Source: Chitinophagaceae bacterium BSSC1 (GTDB taxonomy: Bacteria; Bacteroidota; Bacteroidia; Chitinophagales; Chitinophagaceae). From it: a stretch of 64,000 bases of DNA. The stretch's first letter is position 1, and every line of letters begins with the position of its first letter. Made by a program: the position numbers and the translations under genes. Shown here piece by piece: positions 16,996 to 25,616 of the stretch. Location of the stretch: positions 620,001 to 684,000 of the forward strand of contig NKJC01000001.1 in the NCBI GenBank assembly GCA_002256435.1. Reading direction: 5' to 3'. The notes under the pieces are model-generated. The model was not told where the DNA came from, did no database searches, and saw nothing but the letters and a program-made list of their open reading frames with translations.

Positions 16996-19900
16996 CTACA
17001 TATTTCTCCGATACTGCCCTCCTACTTGGTACAAAGCATGGGTAATCTGCCCCAAAGAACAATATTTAACCGTTTCCATGAGCGCTTCAAACAGGTTCCC
17101 ATTTTGTAATGCTATGGTTTTGAGTTGTTCTAAGGCAGCCTGATTTTTGGTGGCATTGCGTTTCCAAAACAGGTGCAGGTTCTGAATTTGCTGTTCTTTT
17201 TCTTCGGTAGTAGAACGGATGACTTCTCCAGGTAGAATGGTGGGACTACCCTTCTTATTTAAAAAAGTATTCACCCCAACTATGGGCAATTCGCCGGTAT
17301 GTTTCAGTGTCTCATAATGCAGGCTTTCTTCCTGAATCTTGTTGCGCTGGTACATTCTTTCCATAGCACCTAATACCCCACCCCTTTCTGTAATACGGTC
17401 AAACTCTATTAGCACGGCTTCCTCTACCAAGTCTGTTAGCTCTTCCATTAAAAAGCTTCCCTGATTAGGATTCTCACTTTTAGCGGTACCCAATTCTCTA
17501 TTGATGATTAATTGAATAGCCATGGCCCTGCGTACACTCTCTTCTGTTGGTGTAGTAATTGCTTCATCATACGCATTGGTATGCAAACTATTGCAGTTGT
17601 CATAAATGGCATAGAGGGCTTGTAATGTAGTACGGATATCATTAAAGTCAATCTCTTGCGCGTGCAAACTCCGACCCGATGTTTGAATATGATATTTAAG
17701 TTTTTGAGAACGATCATTCCCCTTATACAATTGCTTCATGGCTTTTGCCCAGATTCTTCTGGCTACTCGGCCAATCACGCTATATTCTGCATCCATTCCA
17801 TTGCTAAAGAAGAAAGAGAGGTTGGGGGCAAAATCATCAATATGCATACCCCTACTCAAGTAATATTCCACATAAGTAAAACCATTACTCAAAGTAAATG
17901 CCAATTGGGTAATAGGGTTGGCACCAGCTTCTGCTATGTGGTAACCGCTAATACTAACACTATAAAAATTGCGAATCTTTTGTTCAATAAAATAGGACTG
18001 CACATCACCCATTAATTTGAGGGCAAACTCTGTAGAGAAGATGCAAGTATTTTGTGCCTGATCTTCTTTTAAAATATCGGCCTGCACGGTACCCCTAACT
18101 TGGGTCAGTGCTTGGGATTTTAAATGTTGGTAAACATCTGTAGGAAGTACTTCATCACCACTAACACCAAGAAGCTTCAAACCCAAGCCATTATTGCCTT
18201 CTGGCAATCTTTCTGGTGAAGCGGGGTTATAATAAATAGGTCTTGGACTATTCTTGAATTTTTGTTCTAGATAGGTTTCTACCTGTGGCCATAATTGATG
18301 TTCCGTAATGTATTTTTCACAGAGTTGATCAATGGCTGCATTCATGAAAAAAGCCAATACAATGGGTGCAGGACCATTAATGGTCATACTTACAGAGGTC
18401 TTGGGATCACAGAGGTCAAAACCACTATACAATTTTTTAGCATCATCCACTGTTGCAATACTTACGCCACTATTACCAACTTTACCATAGATATCAGGTC
18501 TTGGCGCAGGGTCTTCTCCATAAAGGGTGACACTGTCAAAAGCAGTAGACAATCTAATAGCTGGCTGACCTAAAGAAACATAATGAAAACGTTTATTGGT
18601 TCTTTCTGGACCACCCTCACCTGCAAACATTCTGGTTGGGTCTTCGCCTTGTCTTTTTAGTTCAAATACACCCGCTGTATAAGGAAATTCACCAGGCACA
18701 TTTTCTTGTAATTGCCATTTGAGTAAATCTCCCCAGTCTTGGTATTTGGGTAAAGTAATTTTAGGTATTCTGGTTCCACTCAATGACTGCCCGGTTAAAG
18801 CTAGTTTGAGGGTTTTGTCTCTCACCTGATATTCTAAAAAGTCTGCTTGGTATTTTTTTACTACTGCAGGCCAACCTTGTATCAATGTCTGATTAGAGCT
18901 GTCAATTTTAGCAGCAATATGATTCTTCAAATTTTCTAAAAATGTCAACTGCTCTGCTTGGTTAAAAGACTTTTCTCCCATCATAGTTTTGATGGTTCCT
19001 TCTATTTGATACAGCTTTGAAGCCAGTGCTGATTGTTCTTTGACCCATGCATCATATTCCCTATTCTTGTCAGCAATTTCTGTTAAATATCTAACCCGTT
19101 TGGGAGGAATAATTTGGGACTGGGTAGTGGTAGCATGTTCCCGGTCTTGTTTAAACAACCTGGTACTAGTTTCTCCAAAACTCAATCCAGTCTTGGCTTC
19201 CAACACAGTGATCACTCTTTCAAATAATTCATTGACACCACTGTCATTGAACTGAGAAGCAATGGTACCTACAATGGGTAATTCGCTGTCTTTGGCAGTC
19301 CAGAGGTTGTGGTTGCGCTTGAATTGTTTGCGTACATCGTGCAGCGCATCTAAAGCGCCTGCTTTGTCAAATTTATTGATGCAAACCAGGTCTGCATAGT
19401 CTAACATATTGATCTTCTCTAGTTGTGAAGCGGCACCATATTCGGGCGTCATCACATACAAACTAGCATCGCAATAATCCAAGATACTGGCATCACTTTG
19501 ACCAACCCCAGCAGTTTCTAAAATAATCAGGTCAAAATCCATGGCTTTGCAAGCGTCAATAGCTTCTTGCAAATAAGCACTCAAGGCCGTATTATCATCT
19601 CGTGTGGCCATGCTGCGCATATAGGCCCTGGGATGAGAAATGGCATTCATTCTAATCCTATCGCCCAATAGGGCACCCCCTGTTTTTTTCTTAGAGGGGT
19701 CAACAGATACTACAGCAATGGTTTTGTTGTCATAATAGTGCAAAAACCTGCGTACCATTTCATCAGTTACAGAACTTTTTCCTGCACCACCAGTACCCGT
19801 AATACCCAAGACCGGAATTTTCTTATCTGTCTGTTCTAAACTATCACCAGACGGCACTGCATTTTCTGCGTTGCTAATTTGGCGGGCAATTTTGCGAATA

Positions 19901-20379
19901 TCTTTTGCCTGGACCATTGTCATGGCTTTGGCCAAATTTGCTTTTGCAGGCAGTGCAAAATCACAGTGTTTAATCAGGTCTTCAATCATTCCCTCCAGAC
20001 CCATTTGTCTCCCATCGTCTGGGCTATAAATGCGGGTAATGCCGTATTGGTGTAGTAGTCTAATTTCTTCTGGAAGAATGGTTCCACCACCACCGCCAAA
20101 AATTTTAATGTGGCCGCATCCATTCTGGTCAAGTAGGTCTTTCATGTACTGAAAAAACTCTATATGCCCCCCCTGATAAGAGGTAATGGCAATGCCCTGC
20201 GCGTCTTCTTCAATGGCACATTCAACAATTTCTAATACACTTCTATTATGTCCTAAATGGATAATTTCTGCGCCCTTGCTTTGCAAAATTCGGCGCATGA
20301 TATTAATGGCAGCATCATGCCCATCAAAAAGGCTGGCGGCTGTTACAATCCTGATCTTATGCTGTGGGGTATATGACAT
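16996..20379 (-). CDS. icmF: Fused isobutyryl-CoA mutase IcmF (B12 domain - G3E GTPase - mutase)
   Basis: About 1127 residues from the ATG at 20379. Order: a B12-binding domain with D-G-H-D (His21, the cobalt ligand); a MeaB-like GTPase with P-loop G-T-G-G-A-G-K-S (195-202) and N-K-F-D (335-338); a linker; then the TIM-barrel mutase. The substrate residues are Phe585 (T-R-M-F-A-G) and Gln776 (D-Q-A-Q-N-T), where methylmalonyl-CoA mutase has Tyr and Arg. That combination is typical of isobutyryl/butyryl-CoA mutases. A TTG at 20421 would add 14 residues but lies upstream of a good -7 box (20399-20406), so the ATG is preferred. It interconverts isobutyryl- and n-butyryl-CoA using adenosylcobalamin, with an internal GTPase chaperone. 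Confidence 0.93.
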   Translation of the reverse strand: MSYTPQHKIRIVTAASLFDGHDAAINIMRRILQSKGAEIIHLGHNRSVLEIVECAIEEDAQGIAITSYQGGHIEFFQYMKDLLDQNGCGHIKIFGGGGGTILPEEIRLLHQYGITRIYSPDDGRQMGLEGMIEDLIKHCDFALPAKANLAKAMTMVQAKDIRKIARQISNAENAVPSGDSLEQTDKKIPVLGITGTGGAGKSSVTDEMVRRFLHYYDNKTIAVVSVDPSKKKTGGALLGDRIRMNAISHPRAYMRSMATRDDNTALSAYLQEAIDACKAMDFDLIILETAGVGQSDASILDYCDASLYVMTPEYGAASQLEKINMLDYADLVCINKFDKAGALDALHDVRKQFKRNHNLWTAKDSELPIVGTIASQFNDSGVNELFERVITVLEAKTGLSFGETSTRLFKQDREHATTTQSQIIPPKRVRYLTEIADKNREYDAWVKEQSALASKLYQIEGTIKTMMGEKSFNQAEQLTFLENLKNHIAAKIDSSNQTLIQGWPAVVKKYQADFLEYQVRDKTLKLALTGQSLSGTRIPKITLPKYQDWGDLLKWQLQENVPGEFPYTAGVFELKRQGEDPTRMFAGEGGPERTNKRFHYVSLGQPAIRLSTAFDSVTLYGEDPAPRPDIYGKVGNSGVSIATVDDAKKLYSGFDLCDPKTSVSMTINGPAPIVLAFFMNAAIDQLCEKYITEHQLWPQVETYLEQKFKNSPRPIYYNPASPERLPEGNNGLGLKLLGVSGDEVLPTDVYQHLKSQALTQVRGTVQADILKEDQAQNTCIFSTEFALKLMGDVQSYFIEQKIRNFYSVSISGYHIAEAGANPITQLAFTLSNGFTYVEYYLSRGMHIDDFAPNLSFFFSNGMDAEYSVIGRVARRIWAKAMKQLYKGNDRSQKLKYHIQTSGRSLHAQEIDFNDIRTTLQALYAIYDNCNSLHTNAYDEAITTPTEESVRRAMAIQLIINRELGTAKSENPNQGSFLMEELTDLVEEAVLIEFDRITERGGVLGAMERMYQRNKIQEESLHYETLKHTGELPIVGVNTFLNKKGSPTILPGEVIRSTTEEKEQQIQNLHLFWKRNATKNQAALEQLKTIALQNGNLFEALMETVKYCSLGQITHALYQVGGQYRRNM

Positions 20380-20398
20380 TACTGTAATTCTTGAACCC

Positions 20399-20406
20399 CA
20401 AAAATA
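20399..20406 (-). promoter_or_regulatory. icmF -7 box (TATTTTTG)
   Basis: TATTTTTG on the minus strand matches TAnnTTTG exactly and ends 19 bases before the ATG at 20379. It argues against the upstream TTG start. Confidence 0.5.
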
Positions 20407-20441
20407 CAGGTTTGGCGTCAATAGTTAACAGCCGTTAGTTT

Positions 20442-21611
20442 TTATTCAATATCCTTAACAGGTTTTTGCATCATTAATCCTCCCATCATAATGAGGGCAC
20501 AAAGAATAATCACTTGAATAATTAAGGATTTATTGGCAATTCCAGCTACTTGTGTAAGTGGGATAGACAAGAACAATAAAATGGTGATCAAACCTCTTGG
20601 GGCAAGAAATAATAAAGGGCTGGCGCGATAGCCAAAGGCCTTTAAACAAAGCCATCGGATTAAGAATATGGCAGCAACTATACTAATGGCCCAACTAATG
20701 GTAGCAAGATTGAGTAATTCCTTTGTTTCAATTAAAAAACCAAAGAGCAAAAAGAATAAAGAGCGAATCATGAAAGTGATCTCCGTAATCAGTTCTCTGA
20801 ATTTATGTACCTCTTCTTGTAGGTTTTCCGTTTTTAATTTTTGAATAAACTTCAAATGTTTTAATTCATCCACATTTCCCAAAAACAAACCAAACAACAA
20901 AATGAAAATCAGGGATGGTAGGTGAAAGGTTTTAGAAATAGCATAGATTAAAACAACCATCAACATGATTGGCACAAATTTTACATGGTGTTTGATATTG
21001 CCTAATAAATAAGACAATAAGAGGGTGCTTACCAAACTGATAGCCAGAATCAAGATAAGTTGAATAAAAAATTCACCATAAGACGCAGCTGTAAATTCAT
21101 CATTCAATGCCACAAAATTGAATAGGATTACGCCAAAAATGTCTGATAAACTGCTTTCATAAGTAACAAATTCCTTTTGGTCTGACAAAAGATTTCTAGC
21201 ACTGGGAATGGCAATGGCACTGCTGATTACGGTAAAGGGAATGGCATTGACCAAACCAATTTTAAAACCCGTGTGGCCAAAATAATCAAATGCCCAAGCA
21301 AGCCCAACACTCAAGATTAGCATGGGAATTAAAGCAATCAGTGAAGACTTTCCCACTAAGGGTAATTTAGAACGATTAATCTCTAATTCTAAAGATCCCT
21401 CTAGCACAATCAAGATCAAACCAACTGTTCCCAATAATGGCAAAATAGGATTTAAATTATGTTCTTGGAAACCCAAAAAAGAGGAAGCCTGTTTTACACC
21501 CCAACCCAAGGCAATTAATAAAATGACTGTGGGAATTCTGGTTTTAGAAGCGCTGAGGTCAAAAACATAACTCAGCAAGAGTAATACACAAAGAGAAATA
21601 ATGATAGACAT
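20442..21611 (-). CDS. Cation:proton antiporter (CPA family)
   Basis: A 389-residue protein of about eleven to twelve transmembrane segments. It has features of monovalent cation:proton antiporters, including L-E-G-S-L-E-L in an early helix and S-S-A-I-A-I-P-S-A near the middle (discontinuous helix region). It lacks the cytoplasmic TrkA-N tail of larger members. It would exchange Na+ or K+ for H+ across the inner membrane. The next gene upstream, another membrane protein, is 2 bases away, so the two are cotranscribed. Confidence 0.82.
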   Translation of the reverse strand: MSIIISLCVLLLLSYVFDLSASKTRIPTVILLIALGWGVKQASSFLGFQEHNLNPILPLLGTVGLILIVLEGSLELEINRSKLPLVGKSSLIALIPMLILSVGLAWAFDYFGHTGFKIGLVNAIPFTVISSAIAIPSARNLLSDQKEFVTYESSLSDIFGVILFNFVALNDEFTAASYGEFFIQLILILAISLVSTLLLSYLLGNIKHHVKFVPIMLMVVLIYAISKTFHLPSLIFILLFGLFLGNVDELKHLKFIQKLKTENLQEEVHKFRELITEITFMIRSLFFLLFGFLIETKELLNLATISWAISIVAAIFLIRWLCLKAFGYRASPLLFLAPRGLITILLFLSIPLTQVAGIANKSLIIQVIILCALIMMGGLMMQKPVKDIE

Positions 21612-21613
21612 GA

Positions 21614-22297
21614 TTAGGGTTTTTCATTTTGTTTGGCAAAGAACCAATTTAAGTTGATCCAAATCATCCAAATAAGAACAGATGCAAAACTGATTTTCTG
21701 AACAAGCGGAAGATACTTAATTAAACTAGGATCATAGTAGAACCAATTGTTTAAAAGCACCAAGAGCAAGTTGAATAGCCCAAATACAAAAATGGCCATT
21801 TGTTTGTTTTGATACAATGCCCACATACTTGTCAAAATGGCTATTAAACCAAATAGAGATGCGGTATTAGTGATTACATCATGATTAATATTGGTAAACA
21901 ATAGACAAGCCATTACCATGGAGCTGACCCCAGTTATTCTAATGATCTTAGTTTGAATTTGGCTTAATGGCAAATAATTGGGAAAGCTCCACCAGAACAA
22001 AGCAAGTGATATTGCTAAAACTACTAAGGAAGCAAGGGCAAATGTCTGTCCTTGGTTGGTTTGCCCATTTATAGCAGTTTGATTTAGTAGGTTGCAGAAA
22101 TAATTATTCATCCAACTAAAGCCCTTAGACTGTGGGTCAGCTTGTGAGCCGCCTGGGTATTGTAAACTGGCTAAAATATACAATGAAACAAAGGCAATAA
22201 TCCCCACAATGGGCAAGATTAATGGGTACTTGCTAGTAGTATTGTTAGGGGTAACAACTATTTGGTTCATACGAGAATTCTTTAGACAATTTAGCAT
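21614..22297 (-). CDS. Polytopic membrane protein of unknown function
   Basis: About 227 residues with roughly six transmembrane segments. A polar loop with conserved-looking G-F-S-W-M-N-N-Y-F-C-N-L-L follows the first segment and resembles membrane proteins of the DUF998 type, but assignment is uncertain. ATG at 22270 would give a 218-residue form without the N-terminal C-L-K-N-S-R leader and is equally plausible. It is the first gene of a two-gene unit with the antiporter and is divergent from the epimerase gene. Confidence 0.6.
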   Translation of the reverse strand: MLNCLKNSRMNQIVVTPNNTTSKYPLILPIVGIIAFVSLYILASLQYPGGSQADPQSKGFSWMNNYFCNLLNQTAINGQTNQGQTFALASLVVLAISLALFWWSFPNYLPLSQIQTKIIRITGVSSMVMACLLFTNINHDVITNTASLFGLIAILTSMWALYQNKQMAIFVFGLFNLLLVLLNNWFYYDPSLIKYLPLVQKISFASVLIWMIWINLNWFFAKQNEKP

Positions 22298-22365
22298 ATA
22301 TCTGATTGTGGTTTTGCTCTATCTGCAAGAAAACTTTCGTTATTTTTATGCTTTAAGCCATAACT

Positions 22366-23310
22366 ATGTCATTCTCCGTTCATATAGACCATTCACAAGC
22401 TGCACCTGTTATTACACTTAAAGACGCAACCAGTAAAACGGAAGCCCAGATTTATGCTTTTGGGGCTTTATTAAATGCGTTTAGCATGATAGATGGTTCC
22501 AATAAAACCAATGTGGTTGCTGGTTTTGAATCAGTAGAGGATGCTCAGAACAATATTACCAATGGGTTCAAAAGCGCCAAGCTTTCTCCCTTTGTATGCA
22601 GAATGAGAGAGGGAAAATATGTTTGGGATGATGACCATTTTCAAGTGAAGAAATTTTTCTTAGCCAACCATGCTATTCACGGTATTTTATACGATGCCAT
22701 TTATGAGATTCAATATACTGAAGCCAATATGCATCATGCCAAAGTTGAAATGCTTTATAGCTATCCTGGCAATGTTGCGGGCTATCCCTTTCCATTTTTA
22801 ATTCAGGTTCAGTGGACACTGGAAAAGGGCAACCAACTGAGTGTGGAAACCAGTGTTACCAATGCCAGCCCCTCCAATATTCCACTAAGTGATGGATGGC
22901 ATCCCTATTTTAATCTGGGCGGAACTGTTGACGATTGTAGTATAGTGTTCAGCAGTAACCAACAATTGGAATTTGATGCAGACTTATTACCTACAGGCCA
23001 ACTCATAGAAGACAATAGATTTGTTCAAGGCGCCAGTTTGAATGGCATTTTTCTGGATAATTGTTTTGAACTAGACAAGTCTTTGGGACAACCTTATTGT
23101 ACGCTATCTAATCAGTCACTGGCATTAACCATTGAACCAGAAAGCAGTTATCCTTATTTGCAAATTTATACACCACCAACCAGGGATATGATTGCCATTG
23201 AAAACCTGAGTTCAGCACCTGACGCTTTTAATAATAAAATGGGGCTCCAAACCCTGGAACCCCATACTACAAAGGTTTTCAAAACAACCTATACTATTCG
23301 GAAATTATAA
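22366..23310 (+). CDS. Aldose 1-epimerase family protein
   Basis: A 314-residue galactose-mutarotase-like beta-sandwich. Recognisable elements are N-H-A-I-H-G near residue 105, D-G-W-H-P-Y-F-N near 183 (catalytic-His region) and E-P-E-S-S-Y-P-Y near 265 (the catalytic Glu region). It would interconvert alpha and beta anomers of hexoses in the cytoplasm; no signal peptide is seen. The last six bases overlap the convergent ridA gene, so the stop codons lie in the palindrome TTATAA. Confidence 0.88.
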   Translation: MSFSVHIDHSQAAPVITLKDATSKTEAQIYAFGALLNAFSMIDGSNKTNVVAGFESVEDAQNNITNGFKSAKLSPFVCRMREGKYVWDDDHFQVKKFFLANHAIHGILYDAIYEIQYTEANMHHAKVEMLYSYPGNVAGYPFPFLIQVQWTLEKGNQLSVETSVTNASPSNIPLSDGWHPYFNLGGTVDDCSIVFSSNQQLEFDADLLPTGQLIEDNRFVQGASLNGIFLDNCFELDKSLGQPYCTLSNQSLALTIEPESSYPYLQIYTPPTRDMIAIENLSSAPDAFNNKMGLQTLEPHTTKVFKTTYTIRKL

Positions 23311-23691
23311 TTTCTCAACAGCTGTCATACTAATTTCTACATTCACACCTCTTGGCAATCCTTTTACTGCCACGGTTTCTCTTGCAGGAAAGTCTCCAGT
23401 AAAATAAGTACCATAGACTGCGTTTACTTGGGCAAACAAAGACATATCGCTCAAGAAAATGGTGGTTTTAACCACGTGTTCAAAACTAATTTTTGCCTCG
23501 GCCAATACCGCTGCAATATTTTTCATTACTTGGTGTGTTTCTGCTTCCAAACTAGATTGTTCTAATTCTCCCGTTTCAGGAACAAATGCTACTTGTCCAC
23601 TTAAAAACACAAAGCCATTGGCTCTCACAGCTTGGCTATATGGCCCAATGGGTGAAGGGGCTTTTTCTGTATTGATCACTTGTTTTGCCAT
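23305..23691 (-). CDS. ridA: RidA family reactive-enamine/imine deaminase
   Basis: A 128-residue protein with the RidA/YjgF signature: I-G-P-Y-S-Q-A near residue 16, V-F-L-S-G-Q, and F-P-A-R-E-T-V-A-V containing the catalytic Arg. RidA hydrolyses reactive enamines/imines from PLP enzymes such as threonine dehydratase and protects them. Trimer in the cytoplasm (family knowledge). It is divergent from the gene at 23767 and convergent with the epimerase. Confidence 0.95.
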   Translation of the reverse strand: MAKQVINTEKAPSPIGPYSQAVRANGFVFLSGQVAFVPETGELEQSSLEAETHQVMKNIAAVLAEAKISFEHVVKTTIFLSDMSLFAQVNAVYGTYFTGDFPARETVAVKGLPRGVNVEISMTAVEKL

Positions 23692-23742
23692 AATAATTCT
23701 TTTATGGTGGCAAATTGATGCATTTCCTTGAACCAGCCAACC

Positions 23743-23750
23743 TAAATTTG
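23743..23750 (+). promoter_or_regulatory. -7 box (TAAATTTG) for the 23767 gene
   Basis: An exact TAnnTTTG match ending 16 bases before the ATG. Confidence 0.5.
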
Positions 23751-23766
23751 CAATTCATTCAGTTAC

Positions 23767-24399
23767 ATGCAAATTCTAGTTAAAGCAAGTTCTAGTCAAA
23801 AAGCCATCTTTGCTGCATTACCCATTGCTGCCAATGCTAGCATTTTTTGGCATGACCAAGATCCAGATAAACAAGCAGATGCTTATTTTGACCTTTGCTA
23901 TGAGGAGGATGGACCTGCTTTTTCTTGGGTACACCACCAACCCATTTTTGTCAATGCGCTGACAACTGATGCCGCTTCTTTACCAGAAAACGCCATCAGG
24001 ATCAATGGATGGAATGGTTTTTTAGAGCGCAAAATTTGGGAATTGGGAAATGACCACCCTAGCCATCGCGCCAAAGCGCAACTGGTTTTAGAAACACTGC
24101 AACAGGAATTTACTTGGGTACCCAATGAGCCAGGTTTGGTTGCTGCTAGGGTCATTGCCATGATTATCAATGAAGCTTTTTTTGCCTATGGCGATGGGAT
24201 TAGTTCAAAAACAGATATGGATACAGCCATGAAATTGGGAACCAATTATCCTCTTGGCCCCTTTGAATGGGCTGATAAAATTGGGTTGACTAAGATCTTG
24301 CAATTACTCAAAACACTAGAGAAAGAACACCCTCGTTACCAACCAGCTCCTGAATTGGTCAGGGAAGCATCTGAACTTTTACTAAATCAAGGATCATAA
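23767..24399 (+). CDS. Orphan 3-hydroxyacyl-CoA dehydrogenase C-terminal domain protein
   Basis: A 210-residue protein whose C-terminal half (about 115-200) matches the 3-hydroxyacyl-CoA dehydrogenase C-domain: P-G-L-V-A-A-R-V, I-N-E-A, and the T-N-Y-P-L-G-P-F-E-W-A-D motif. The N-terminal half has no G-x-G-x-x-G dinucleotide motif and seems too short for a Rossmann fold. It may therefore be a catalytically incomplete, substrate-binding relic. Its stop codon overlaps the tsaB start by one base (TAATG), so it is translationally coupled to a tRNA modification gene. Confidence 0.75.
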   Translation: MQILVKASSSQKAIFAALPIAANASIFWHDQDPDKQADAYFDLCYEEDGPAFSWVHHQPIFVNALTTDAASLPENAIRINGWNGFLERKIWELGNDHPSHRAKAQLVLETLQQEFTWVPNEPGLVAARVIAMIINEAFFAYGDGISSKTDMDTAMKLGTNYPLGPFEWADKIGLTKILQLLKTLEKEHPRYQPAPELVREASELLLNQGS

Positions 24400-25085
24400 T
24401 GCAACCATTGATTTTACATATTGATACTGCCACTGAATTTGCTAGCATCTGCCTAACCAAGGGTGATACTTTATTGGGAATGCGCAGTTGTCAAGACCAA
24501 AAACAGCACGGGTCATTTGTACAACCCTCTATTCAGGAATTAATGCAAGAAACGGGTTTTGAGCTTAGTCAATTGGATGCCATTTCAGTAGCCGAAGGGC
24601 CTGGAAGTTATACGGGTTTGAGGGTTGCTATGGCATCGGCCAAGGGCCTTTGTTATGCGTTGGACAAACCCTTAATCACAGTTAATACCTTGAAAATCAT
24701 GGCACAAGCTGCATTGGAACAGGAAGCTCCAGCCTTCCCCAATGCCATTTATTGCCCCTTGATAGACGCCCGTAGAATGGAAGTATTTACAGCCCTTTAT
24801 ACTCCTGAATTGGAGCCCATTTTGGAGCCAGAAGCAAGGATTATTGACCAAGACAGTTTTAGAGACCTATTAGATAAACAAGTTATAATATTTACAGGTT
24901 CAGGAGCAGCCAAGCTCCAAGCCATACTAGACCATCCTAATGCGGTGTTTAGCTCTGTAAAACATAGTGCCAAACAGCTTGCAACACTTGCCAATAGGAC
25001 TTTTGCTGATCAAATATTTGCCAATCTGGCTTATTGTGAACCCTTTTATTTGAAGGCTTTTTACTCAGTACCTGCCAAAAAATGA
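24399..25085 (+). CDS. tsaB: tRNA threonylcarbamoyladenosine complex subunit TsaB
   Basis: A 228-residue ASKHA-fold protein. The N-terminus I-L-H-I-D-T-A-T-E and the A-E-G-P-G-S-Y-T-G-L-R-V motif (about 66-77) are diagnostic of TsaB/YeaZ. With TsaD and TsaE it makes t6A37 on ANN-decoding tRNAs. TsaB is the scaffold subunit and has degenerate nucleotide binding. Coupled to the upstream 3-hydroxyacyl-CoA dehydrogenase-like gene. Confidence 0.95.
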   Translation: MQPLILHIDTATEFASICLTKGDTLLGMRSCQDQKQHGSFVQPSIQELMQETGFELSQLDAISVAEGPGSYTGLRVAMASAKGLCYALDKPLITVNTLKIMAQAALEQEAPAFPNAIYCPLIDARRMEVFTALYTPELEPILEPEARIIDQDSFRDLLDKQVIIFTGSGAAKLQAILDHPNAVFSSVKHSAKQLATLANRTFADQIFANLAYCEPFYLKAFYSVPAKK

Positions 25086-25162
25086 CGATTCTCTTACATG
25101 ATATTTGATTATTTTCATATGCAATGCTAAAATATTTGTATAACTTTAATATCAGAATCTAG

Positions 25163-25170
25163 TATTTTTG
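25163..25170 (+). promoter_or_regulatory. -7 box (TATTTTTG) for the ArsR-type regulator
   Basis: Exact TAnnTTTG match, 24 bases before the ATG. A TTTG lies further upstream at about 25135, a longer spacing than the usual 19-21. Confidence 0.5.
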
Positions 25171-25194
25171 TTTCACTAATTAATACTCCCCCCC

Positions 25195-25530
25195 ATGAGT
25201 CAAACCATGCAATCCGTTGTGTTGAATGCAGGTAAAACAGCTCTGAAAGTTGATTTTATCCATACCAAGAAAGCAGCATTAATTCTGCGTTCCATCAACC
25301 ACAAACTACGACAGCAAATCATCAAACTCCTTGATGATCAACAAAAAATGACAGTTACTGAAATCTATGTGAAGTTGCGTCTTGAGCAATCAGTAGCATC
25401 ACAACACTTGGCCATTTTAAGAAGGGCAGGTATTGTATCTACCTCTAGAGACGGTAAATTCATTTATTATTCTGTGAACTATAGCCGTTTGGCTGAAGTG
25501 GTTTCTTTTGTAGAAACCCTGGTAGGTTAA
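25195..25530 (+). CDS. ArsR-family winged-helix regulator without cysteines
   Basis: A 111-residue ArsR/SmtB-type repressor. The winged helix has V-T-E-I-Y-V-K-L-R-L-E-Q-S-V-A-S-Q-H recognition region (about 60-78) and a wing at S-R-D-G-K-F-I-Y-Y. There is no Cys anywhere, so it cannot sense through the thiol pairs of BigR/SqrR. The next gene on the same strand is a persulfide dioxygenase fusion with its own promoter 64 bases after this stop. Control of that gene by this regulator is inferred from adjacency. Confidence 0.88.
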   Translation: MSQTMQSVVLNAGKTALKVDFIHTKKAALILRSINHKLRQQIIKLLDDQQKMTVTEIYVKLRLEQSVASQHLAILRRAGIVSTSRDGKFIYYSVNYSRLAEVVSFVETLVG

Positions 25531-25593
25531 GGAGCATCACATATTCTTCTTCTGACTTTCTGGCGACTAATGATTTTGGCCTGAAGCTTGCTA

Positions 25594-25601
25594 TATCTTT
25601 G
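25594..25601 (+). promoter_or_regulatory. -7 box (TATCTTTG) for the persulfide dioxygenase gene
   Basis: Exact TAnnTTTG match ending 16 bases before the ATG; this would give a leader of only about ten bases. Confidence 0.5.
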
Positions 25602-25616
25602 TCTAAATTTTAAGCC

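Noticed and set aside
17656..18015. 119-codon antisense frame inside icmF
   Set aside because: It lies wholly within the conserved mutase domain on the other strand, has no signal or domain, and looks like a shadow of icmF codons.
20380..20421. N-terminal extension of icmF from TTG 20421
   Set aside because: A good -7 box lies between this TTG and the ATG at 20379, and the family begins close to the ATG.
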